Shown one piece after another: positions 26,210-33,216 of a stretch of 64,000 nt of DNA (the stretch's first letter is position 1; every line of letters starts with the position of its first letter). The DNA is from Kitasatospora purpeofusca. GTDB taxonomy: Bacteria; Actinomycetota; Actinomycetes; Streptomycetales; Streptomycetaceae. The stretch is from assembly GCF_000718025.1 (NCBI RefSeq), contig NZ_JODS01000009.1, positions 124,001-188,000 on the forward strand, written 5' to 3'. The notes beneath the pieces are model-generated. The model saw nothing but the letters and a program-made list of their open reading frames with translations. It had not been told where the DNA came from and searched no databases. The translations under genes and the position numbers were made by a program.

Positions 26210-27319
26210 TCAGTCCGGTTGGAAGAACGCGAGCATCTTCCGAGCGGCGTCCGGCGCCCGCAGCATCGCCTGGATCTCCGTGGACATCCGGGCGGCAGCG
26301 GCGGTGCGTTCGAACATCTCGCGTTCGTACTCCGCCACGGCGGCCGGGAGGTCGTCCGGGTGCGCGGCGAGCGCGAGACCCAGCAGGGCGCCGTCGAGCA
26401 GCGCCATGTTGGCTCCCTGTCCCACCGGCGGCATCAGGTGCGCGGCATCGCCGACCAGCGTGACGCCCGGCGTCGACGGCCAGGTCAGGCCGACCGGGAG
26501 GGTGGTGATCGACCTCGGCACGACGGTGTCGTCGCAGGCCGCGATCAGCGCGGTGAAGCGCGGGTCCCAGCCGGGGAGCAGGTCGATCAGCCGCGCCCGG
26601 GCGGCGGCCGGGTCGTCGAACGGGATCCCGCTGGTGGCGAACCAGTCCTCGGCGGTGTCGTAGAAGCCGAGGCCGATGCGGACCCGGCCGTCGCCGTTGC
26701 GCTGCGCCGCCAGCGACACTCCGTCGCCGAGCACCCAGTAGGTGCCGCGCCCGACCATGGCCGCGAGGTCGGGGTGGGTCCGGTCGATGTCGGGGATGCC
26801 GACCTCGACCATGTTGTGACCGGTGTGCGCCGGGCGGACGTCGGTGAGCAGCGCGCGGACCCGTGAGTTCGCGCCGTCCGCGCCGACCAGCAGGTCGTAC
26901 GTCGCGCTGCCGCCGTCGGCGAAGCGCAGCAGGCCGCTGTCGGCGGACTCGAACGCCCGCCCCCAGCGCACCGTGCCCTCGGGGAGGGAGTCCAGCAGCA
27001 GGTCGCGCAGGTCGGCGCGGTCGACCTCGGGCCGCGCGAGCGGGGCGTCGTCGGGCGTGTCCTCCTGGAGCAGCACGGTGCCGTCCGGCTCCAGCAGGCG
27101 CATGTCCTGGCCCTCGCCGCGGGCGATCGCGAAGAACTCGTCGATCAGACCGGCCTCGCGCAGCGCCCGCTGGCCGGAGTGGATGTCGAGCATGCCGCCC
27201 TGGCCGCGCGCGTGGCGTGACGATTCGCGTTCATGGACGACGCAGTCGATGCCGTTCACGTGCAGCACCCGGGCGAGCGCCAGGCCGCCGAGGCCGGCTC
27301 CGACGATGGCGATGGTCAT
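26210..27319 (-). CDS. FAD-dependent monooxygenase, TetX-like
   Basis: 369 residues. It has the N-terminal FAD fold IAIVGAGLGGLALARVLH, an RGQGGMLDIHSGQRAL loop of the TetX type, the DG motif LLVGADGANSRVR and the second FAD motif GDAAHLMPPVGQGANMALLDG. TetX-family enzymes hydroxylate tetracyclines, and relatives hydroxylate other aromatics; here the substrate is unknown. The ATG at 27319 follows GGGGGAGGCAGAA. The gene is divergent from a TetR-family regulator with palindromic operator candidates in between, suggesting ligand-induced detoxification or tailoring (inference). Confidence 0.82.
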   Translation of the reverse strand: MTIAIVGAGLGGLALARVLHVNGIDCVVHERESSRHARGQGGMLDIHSGQRALREAGLIDEFFAIARGEGQDMRLLEPDGTVLLQEDTPDDAPLARPEVDRADLRDLLLDSLPEGTVRWGRAFESADSGLLRFADGGSATYDLLVGADGANSRVRALLTDVRPAHTGHNMVEVGIPDIDRTHPDLAAMVGRGTYWVLGDGVSLAAQRNGDGRVRIGLGFYDTAEDWFATSGIPFDDPAAARARLIDLLPGWDPRFTALIAACDDTVVPRSITTLPVGLTWPSTPGVTLVGDAAHLMPPVGQGANMALLDGALLGLALAAHPDDLPAAVAEYEREMFERTAAAARMSTEIQAMLRAPDAARKMLAFFQPD

Positions 27320-27414
27320 TTCTGCCTCCCCCTCCGAAACGCCTTCAAGACACCGTCGAGGCACCTCGGAGGCACCTCGGTGCACCTCGACGCGTCTCGA
27401 TACACCGTACTGGT

Positions 27415-27429
27415 CGATACACTGTATCG
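27415..27429. promoter_or_regulatory. TetR-type operator palindrome
   Basis: The perfect 15-bp palindrome CGATACACTGTATCG lies between the divergent TetX-like and TetR genes. A partial copy, CGATACACCGTAC, is at 27398-27410, and a degenerate one lies near 27432-27446. GGCACCTCG direct repeats occur at 27360-27390. Location and symmetry fit the adjacent TetR protein (inference). Confidence 0.65.
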
Positions 27430-27454
27430 CCCGATGCGTTGTATGGTGAGCGGC

Positions 27455-28135
27455 ATGTTGGTGTGGGAGCGGCCGGAGCCGCCGGATCGACCCGTGCCGG
27501 CCCCGCTGAGCCGGGACCGGATCGTGCGGACGGCGATCGGGCTCGCCGACGCGGACGGCCTGGACGCGGTGTCGCTGCGCAAGGTCGCCACCGAACTGGA
27601 CGTCCGTCCGATGCGGCTGTACGGCTACATCGCGAGCAAGGAGGAGCTGCTCGACCTGATGGTCGACGCCGTGCACGCCGGGATCCGGCCGGTCGGCGAC
27701 CACTGGCGGGAGGTGCTCCGGTCCCATGCCGAAGCCACTCGGAGCGCCGTCCACGAGCACGAATGGCTCGCCGATCTGCTGGGCGGCCGACCCCAGCTCG
27801 GGCCGGAGGCGCTGGCCGGCGGGGAGACCCTGGTGGCCGCACTGGGCGACCTCCATGTGGACGCCGTCATGCCGGTGGTCGCCGCGGTCAAGGCGTACGT
27901 GATCGGCGCGGTGCGTCGGGAGATCGCCGAGCGGCGGGCCGAGCGGGCCACCGGGATGGACGAGAAGCAGTGGCAGCGGTCACTCGGGCCCTACCTGGAA
28001 CGCACCTTCGCCACGGGCCGGTTCCCCGCGCTGGCCACGGTGGTGCGCGACGCCGCCCACCTCGACGCCGACCGCACCTTCCGGATGGGCCTCGACTTCG
28101 TGCTCGACGGCATCGAGGCCCACGTCTCGCGATGA
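27455..28135 (+). CDS. TetR-family transcriptional regulator
   Basis: 226 residues. The N-terminal helix-turn-helix (residues ~20-65) reads RIVRTAIGLADADGLDAVSL then VRPMRLYGYIASKEELLDLM. The C-terminal ligand-binding domain is of the TetR_C type with FRMGLDFVLDGIEA at its end. It is divergent from the TetX-like flavoprotein, with a palindromic operator between. ATG 27455 is chosen (GGTGAGCGGC upstream); ATG 27443 is also in frame. Its last 156 bp overlap antisense with the 3' end of the ECF S-component gene. Confidence 0.85.
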   Translation: MLVWERPEPPDRPVPAPLSRDRIVRTAIGLADADGLDAVSLRKVATELDVRPMRLYGYIASKEELLDLMVDAVHAGIRPVGDHWREVLRSHAEATRSAVHEHEWLADLLGGRPQLGPEALAGGETLVAALGDLHVDAVMPVVAAVKAYVIGAVRREIAERRAERATGMDEKQWQRSLGPYLERTFATGRFPALATVVRDAAHLDADRTFRMGLDFVLDGIEAHVSR

Positions 28136-28960
28136 CGTGTCACCTGCCGTCGCGGTGGTGCTGCCCGGAGGAGCGTCCACGGCCTCGAAACGCACGGTCG
28201 GCTCGAAGTTGGCCCGGCGGGCGGCGCGGCGGAAGACGGTCAGGACGGCGGGGCCGACCAGCAGGACGGCCACGAAGGTGGTGACGGCGCGGCCGGTGTC
28301 CCAGCCGAGCGAGGTCGCCACGTCGAAGAGCAGGTAGCGGTGCCACTGCTCGGTGAACGGCAGTCCGGGCAGGTAGGCGATGGAGCTGTTGGGGTCGGTC
28401 GAGAACGGCCAGAAGGAGAGGTTCAGCAGGAAGCCGAAGAGGTAGCCGGAGAAGGCGCCGTAGAAGGCCAGCACCGGCACCTCCCAGCACCGCCGCAGGG
28501 GCGGCAGCAGCCCGGCGAGCAGGCCGACGAACGCGCAGCCGAACATCTGGTACGGCATCCAGGGGCCGACCCCGCCGGTCAGCAGGGCGGAGGCGAACAG
28601 CGAGGTGCAGCCGAGGGTGAAACCGAAGCCCGGGCCGAAGACCCGGCCGGCCAGGACGAGCACGAAGAACACCGTCTCCACCCCCGCCGTCCCCGCACCG
28701 AGGGGGCGCAGCCCGGCGTTGACGGCGGAGAGCACGCCGAGCATGGCGAGGGCCTTGGCGTCGATGCCGCCCGCCGAGATCTCCGCGACGACGACGGCGA
28801 GCACCAGGAGCATCAGCGCGCCGAAGATCAGCGGCGGGGCGTAGGAGGAGCCGAACTTCCCCGGGGCAACGACGAACGGCCAGGTGAAGGCGACGAGCCC
28901 GATGAAGGCGGCGAGCGCCACGACCACCCGGGCCCGGCCGGGGATCCGGACGGCGGTCAC
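27980..28960 (-). CDS. ECF transporter S component (candidate cobalamin-specific)
   Basis: 326 residues with about six hydrophobic segments: VVVALAAFIGLVAF, PPLIFGALMLLVLAVVVA, an ALAMLGVLSAVNAGLRPLG region, VETVFFVLVLAGRVFG, FASALLTGGVGPWMPYQM and VPVLAFYGAFSGYLFGFLL. This is the substrate-binding membrane subunit pattern of ECF importers. The GTG start overlaps the stop of the ATPase gene (GTGA). It is the last gene of the riboswitch-controlled operon, so cobalamin or a corrinoid precursor is the best substrate guess. The hydrophilic C-terminal ~80 residues run past the conserved domain into sequence antisense to the TetR gene; the frame has no earlier stop. Confidence 0.8.
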   Translation of the reverse strand: MTAVRIPGRARVVVALAAFIGLVAFTWPFVVAPGKFGSSYAPPLIFGALMLLVLAVVVAEISAGGIDAKALAMLGVLSAVNAGLRPLGAGTAGVETVFFVLVLAGRVFGPGFGFTLGCTSLFASALLTGGVGPWMPYQMFGCAFVGLLAGLLPPLRRCWEVPVLAFYGAFSGYLFGFLLNLSFWPFSTDPNSSIAYLPGLPFTEQWHRYLLFDVATSLGWDTGRAVTTFVAVLLVGPAVLTVFRRAARRANFEPTVRFEAVDAPPGSTTATAGDTSSRDVGLDAVEHEVEAHPEGAVGVEVGGVAHHRGQRGEPARGEGAFQVGPE

Positions 28961-30612
28961 CGGGCGGCCCCCGCGGATTCGAGCGCCTGAGCCACCTGAT
29001 GCACCGTCAGGTACGGCAGTGGGGCGAGGATCTTGGCGGCCTGCGGGGCGAAGGTCGGCGAGGCGACGATGACCTCGTCGGTGCGGCCGTCCGCGACGAT
29101 CTCGCCCTCGGCCATCACCAGCACCCGGTCGGCGGCGGAGGCGACGAACTCGACGTCGTGGGTGGAGACCACCACGGTGCGCCCCTCGGCCGCGAGGGCG
29201 GCCACGATGCCGGTGAGCGCCTCCTTCGCGTGGTAGTCCAGGCCGCGGGTGGGCTCGTCCAGCAGCACCACCCGGGGTGCGGCGGCCAGTTGGATCGCCA
29301 GCACCAGGGCCAGCTTCTGACCCTCGGAGAGGTCGCGGGGGTGGGTGTCGTCCGGGATGCCGGGGGCGAGGCGGTCGAGGATCCGGCGCGCGGTCGGTCC
29401 GGCCTCCGCTGCCGGCTCGCGGCCCGACTCCAGGTCGCTCTGGGCCAGCTCCTGGGCCACCGACTCCAGGTACAGCAGGTCCGTCGGGGTCTGCGGGACC
29501 AGCCCGACCAGCCGCCGGGCCTCGGCCGCCGAGACCCGCTTGGGGTCCTTGGGCGGCCTGCCGTCCTCGCGGACCACCCGCACGCTGCCGCCCTGGCGGG
29601 GCCCGGAGCCCTGGAGGGCCCACAGCAGCGAGGACTTGCCCGATCCGTTGCGCCCCATCAGGGCCGTGACCTGGCCGGCCCGGAGCTCCAGGCCGACCTC
29701 CCGGACGGCGGTCACCGGCCCGTACCGGACCACGATCCGCTCGGCGAACAGCACGGTGTCGCCCTCGGCGGCGCCGCGGCGCGGCGCCGGTGCCGGGCGC
29801 GCGGCCAGGGTCTCCCGCAGCGGCGCGGCGGCCCGGCGGGCGTCCCGGACGGAGAGCGGCAGCGGGCTCCAGCCGGCCAGCCGGCCGAGCTCGACGACCG
29901 GCGGCGCGATCGCGGTGCCCCGGAAGACCTCGGCGGGCGGGCCGTGCACGACGGTGCCGTCACCGGGCAGGTAGGCCACCCGGTCGGCGTACTGGACCAC
30001 GCGCTCCAGGCGGTGTTCGGCGAGCAGCACGGTCACGCCGAGGTCGTGCACCAGCCGGGTGATCGCGGCGAGCACCTCCTCGGCGGCCGTCGGGTCGAGC
30101 GCGGAGGTCGGTTCGTCCAGGACCAGCACCCGGGGGTGGGCGGTGAGCACCGAGCCGATGGCGACCCGCTGCTGCTGGCCGCCGGACAGCTCGTGCAGCG
30201 CGCGGTGGCGCAGGTCGGCGAGGCCGAGCAGGTCGAGGATCTCCTCGACGCGCTTGCGCATCACCTCCGGCGGGACGGCCAACTGCTCCATCGCGTAGGC
30301 GAGTTCCTCCTCCACCGTGTCGGTGACGAAGCCGGCCAGCGGGTCCTGCCCCACCACCCCGACCACATCGGCCAGTTCACGCGGCGGGTGGTGCGCGGTG
30401 TCGCGGCCGTCGACGGTGACCCGGCCGCGCAGGGTGCCGCCGGTGAAGTGCGGCACCAGGCCGTTCACGGCGCCGAGCAGGGTCGACTTCCCGACGCCCG
30501 TCCGGCCGACCACCAGGCAGAGTTCGCCCTCCGGAACGTGCAGGTCGACCTCGCGCAGCACGGGGGCGTCGCGGCCCTCGTACACCACGCCGACCCGGTC
30601 GAATCGGATCAC
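28957..30612 (-). CDS. ECF transporter ATPase, fused A-A' double ABC domain
   Basis: 551 residues with two ABC domains. Domain 1 (~1-235) has Walker A GRTGVGKST, signature LSGGQQQR and Walker B VLVLDEPTSALD. Domain 2 (~295-530) has Walker A GRNGSGKSS, degenerate signature LSEGQKL and Walker B VVLLDEPTRGLD. Fused EcfA-EcfA' ATPases are common in actinobacterial ECF systems. GTG 30612 overlaps the T-component stop, and its own stop overlaps the S-component start, so the importer subunits are translationally coupled. It powers the uptake of the ligand held by the S component. Confidence 0.93.
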   Translation of the reverse strand: MIRFDRVGVVYEGRDAPVLREVDLHVPEGELCLVVGRTGVGKSTLLGAVNGLVPHFTGGTLRGRVTVDGRDTAHHPPRELADVVGVVGQDPLAGFVTDTVEEELAYAMEQLAVPPEVMRKRVEEILDLLGLADLRHRALHELSGGQQQRVAIGSVLTAHPRVLVLDEPTSALDPTAAEEVLAAITRLVHDLGVTVLLAEHRLERVVQYADRVAYLPGDGTVVHGPPAEVFRGTAIAPPVVELGRLAGWSPLPLSVRDARRAAAPLRETLAARPAPAPRRGAAEGDTVLFAERIVVRYGPVTAVREVGLELRAGQVTALMGRNGSGKSSLLWALQGSGPRQGGSVRVVREDGRPPKDPKRVSAAEARRLVGLVPQTPTDLLYLESVAQELAQSDLESGREPAAEAGPTARRILDRLAPGIPDDTHPRDLSEGQKLALVLAIQLAAAPRVVLLDEPTRGLDYHAKEALTGIVAALAAEGRTVVVSTHDVEFVASAADRVLVMAEGEIVADGRTDEVIVASPTFAPQAAKILAPLPYLTVHQVAQALESAGAAR

Positions 30613-31889
30613 TTGCTCACCTCGGTGGTCGTGCGGTCGGGCTCGGTGCGGTCGGACGTGGCGCGGTCGGACGTGGCGCGGTCGACGGCGGTGCGCCGGT
30701 GGCGTGTTCCGTCCGCCGGGCGCGGCCTGGGCGGGGTGGCCGGCCCGGGAGTGCGGCCGGGCGGCGGGGCGATCGCCCCGGCGGCGCCGGCCAGCAGCAG
30801 GGCCAGCACCGGGACGAGCGGCAGGCTCGGCCAAGTCAGCGGATACAGCGAGGGATTGAGCTCGGTGGCGTCGTAGCCGACGGTCCCGAAGAGCAGCACG
30901 GCGGCGGCGACACCGCAGCCGGCCACCCCGAACTCGGCGGCCCGCCAGCGGTCCGGCCGGTAGCTGGTGCGCCGCACCCGGCGTCCGCCGAGCGCCAGGC
31001 CCGCCGCGCACAGAACGGCGCCGGCCACCAGCGCGGGAAGTCCCAGGACGGCGGGGGCGGTTCCGTCCAGCAGGCCGTACACCCCGGCGCAGAGCCCGCA
31101 CATGCCGAGCAGCATCAGCGCGCCCGTGGTCCGGCGGGACCGGCGGGTGGCCGTCCCCGCCCGCCCGTAGCCGCGCGAGTCCATCGCGGCGGCCAGGTGC
31201 AGCGAACGCTCCAGGGCGTCCTCCAGCACCGGGACGACGATGCTGCGCAGCGCGCGGACGCCCTTGGTCCGGCCCGCCCGCAACCTCCTTGCCCGCGCGA
31301 CCCGTTGGACGCTCTGCACCAGTTGCGGGGCGACGCTGAGCGACACCGTCACGGCGACACCGAGCTCGTAGAGGGCAGCGGGCAGGACGCGCAGGGCCCG
31401 CTTGGGGTTGGCGAGGGTGTTGGCGGCGCCGATGCAGCAGATCAGACAGGCCAGCCGCAGTCCGTCGAAGGCCGCCGAGAGGGTGGCCTCCAGGGAGACC
31501 GGGCCGCCGATCTCGATGCCCGCGTACCAGGCGGGGGTGGGGATGTGCGGGAGCGAGAACAGCAGGTGGTCGTGCGGGGTGATGCCGGTCGCGAAGACGC
31601 AGCGGAAGACCACCCGGATCGCCACCACCGTGAGGGCAAGCCCCAGGTAGTAGCCGAAGCCGCGCGCCCACGGGGCGTCGGTGCGACGGGCGGTGACCAC
31701 GTAGCCGAGCACGGCGAGGACGAGCAGGAGCAGCAGCGGGTTGGTGGTGCGGCTGGCCGCCGTCGCCAGGGCCAGCGCCCAGGTCCACCAGGCGAGCGGG
31801 TGCAGGTTCCGCGGACTGCGCCGGCCCCCCGCGAGCCGCCCGGAGGCGGGGGACGGGGAGCCGGCGGAGCGCTTGTCGAGCGTGGTCAC
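30609..31889 (-). CDS. ECF transporter T component (energy-coupling transmembrane subunit)
   Basis: 426 residues. The membrane domain begins LHPLAWWTWALALATAASRT. The cytoplasmic coupling helices typical of EcfT are visible in QSVQRVARARRLRAGR and LHLAAAMDSRGYGRAG, the Ala-Arg-Gly-type motif that contacts the ATPases. More hydrophobic segments follow (LMLLGMCGLCAGVYGLL, GLPALVAGAVLCAAGLAL). The Pro/Arg-rich tail is hydrophilic. The start is taken as GTG 31889, four bases after the upstream stop, relying on translational coupling; there is no strong ribosome binding site. The upstream extension of the frame is antisense-composition shadow. Confidence 0.88.
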   Translation of the reverse strand: MTTLDKRSAGSPSPASGRLAGGRRSPRNLHPLAWWTWALALATAASRTTNPLLLLLVLAVLGYVVTARRTDAPWARGFGYYLGLALTVVAIRVVFRCVFATGITPHDHLLFSLPHIPTPAWYAGIEIGGPVSLEATLSAAFDGLRLACLICCIGAANTLANPKRALRVLPAALYELGVAVTVSLSVAPQLVQSVQRVARARRLRAGRTKGVRALRSIVVPVLEDALERSLHLAAAMDSRGYGRAGTATRRSRRTTGALMLLGMCGLCAGVYGLLDGTAPAVLGLPALVAGAVLCAAGLALGGRRVRRTSYRPDRWRAAEFGVAGCGVAAAVLLFGTVGYDATELNPSLYPLTWPSLPLVPVLALLLAGAAGAIAPPPGRTPGPATPPRPRPADGTRHRRTAVDRATSDRATSDRTEPDRTTTEVSK

Positions 31890-31893
31890 CCGA

Positions 31894-33216
31894 TCACTCG
31901 GCCTGTCGGCGGCGGCGCCGCGCGGTGAGCACGGTGGCCACGCCGAGCGCCACGACCAGGACGGCACCGACCACGGCCGGGACCATCGAGCCGGAGTCGT
32001 GCGGGGCGTCGGCGGCCGGTGCCGCGTCCACCACCACCGGGCCGGCTGCGTGCGCGGGCTGCGACGTACTGGCGTCGGGGGTGGGCACGGCGCTGTCGGT
32101 GGCGGTGTCGGTGGCGGGCGGGGTGTCGGCGGGGGCCGGTTCCGCCGAGGGGTCCCCGGTGGGGTCGGCGGTGGCCGCCGGAACCTCGGGCTCGGGAGCG
32201 GTCGGCGCGGGCGCCTCGCCCTGCGGGTTCGCCGGGGTGGTGGCGGGCGCACCGGCCGTGCCGGCGGACCTGCCGCCGGCCGTGCCACTGGTGCCGCTGG
32301 TGCCGCCGGTCGCGGGCGGGCGCTTCGTGGCGGGCGCACCGCCCGTACCTGCGGTGCCGCTGGCCGTGCCACCGGCGGTGCTGCCGCCCGAGGAGCTCGA
32401 CGAACCGGAGCCCGAGCCCGAGGACGCGCCGCCGGTACCGCCCGAGGACCCGCTCGCGTTCCCTCCCGAGGACCCGCCCGAGGAGCCGCTCGACGAACCC
32501 GAGGAACCGGCCGAACTCGTCCCGGACGAACCGCCGTTCGCCCCGCCGGTGCTCCCGGTGCTGCCGGTGCTGCCGCTGCCACCGGTGGTGCCGGTACTGC
32601 CACCGCCACCCGAACCTGCGGGCGGCTGGGGCGGTTCGGGAGTCACGGGCGTCGTCCCGCCGCCCGGGGCCGTGTTGTGCGCCCGCAGGGTGTCGGGCGA
32701 GACGACGGGACGGCCCTCGGTGCCCTCGATGTTGGTGCCGCCGAAGATCCACAGATCGACACTGCCCGGCTTCGGCTGATAGCTCATCGCGCCCAATTGG
32801 CTGTACGACCAATCGTTCTGACCGGGATCCGCGTGCCAGTACGACCAGTACGCCGTGGCCGGCGGCGTCAGGACGCACTTCTCCTGGTCCGGCGTCGGGA
32901 ACTGCTTGCCGCCCTGGAAGCCGCTGTAGCCGATGCGGCAGATGAACGCCGGACCGTCGTGCCCGGTCCCGGTGGTCTTCCACCCGCCCTGGTTCAGCAG
33001 GACGTACCCGGTGGTGGGGGTGGTACCGCAGGAACGCAGCAGCGGACCGCCCCACTTGCTGAAGTCGACCGCCAGCACCACACCGGAGGTGGTCGTGCAC
33101 TCCTCGATCGGCAGGGGCGATGCGGCGGCCGGACCGGCGGCCGCACCGACACCGCCGAACGCGACCGCGAAGGTCAGTGCGACGGCCCCGGTCAGTCGGC
33201 CGAACCGCCGGCTCAC
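31894..33216 (-). CDS. Secreted, membrane-anchored protein with transcobalamin-like beta domain
   Basis: 440 residues. A signal peptide (residues 1-33, ending AAAASP-like) is followed by a ~140-residue domain with LAVDFSKWGGPLLRSC, HDGPAFICRI, ATAYWSYWHADPG and SVDLWIFGGTNIEG. The pattern of a bound-ligand edge strand, W-x-Y-W and a final beta hairpin recalls the DUF4430/transcobalamin C-terminal beta domain. Then comes a ~200-residue Gly/Ser/Thr/Pro stalk, and a C-terminal membrane helix (MVPAVVGAVLVVALGVATVL) capped by RRRRR. The domain is paralogous to the N-terminal domain of the next protein upstream. It is embedded in a cobalamin-riboswitch ECF operon with GTGA coupling, so extracellular corrinoid capture is inferred. 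Confidence 0.75.
   Translation of the reverse strand: MSRRFGRLTGAVALTFAVAFGGVGAAAGPAAASPLPIEECTTTSGVVLAVDFSKWGGPLLRSCGTTPTTGYVLLNQGGWKTTGTGHDGPAFICRIGYSGFQGGKQFPTPDQEKCVLTPPATAYWSYWHADPGQNDWSYSQLGAMSYQPKPGSVDLWIFGGTNIEGTEGRPVVSPDTLRAHNTAPGGGTTPVTPEPPQPPAGSGGGGSTGTTGGSGSTGSTGSTGGANGGSSGTSSAGSSGSSSGSSGGSSGGNASGSSGGTGGASSGSGSGSSSSSGGSTAGGTASGTAGTGGAPATKRPPATGGTSGTSGTAGGRSAGTAGAPATTPANPQGEAPAPTAPEPEVPAATADPTGDPSAEPAPADTPPATDTATDSAVPTPDASTSQPAHAAGPVVVDAAPAADAPHDSGSMVPAVVGAVLVVALGVATVLTARRRRRQAE
32380..32640. repeat. Low-complexity Gly/Ser stalk coding region
   Basis: Repetitive codons for Gly, Ser and Thr form the extracellular stalk of the 31894-33216 protein. Imperfect short tandem units make this stretch prone to length variation. 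Confidence 0.6.
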
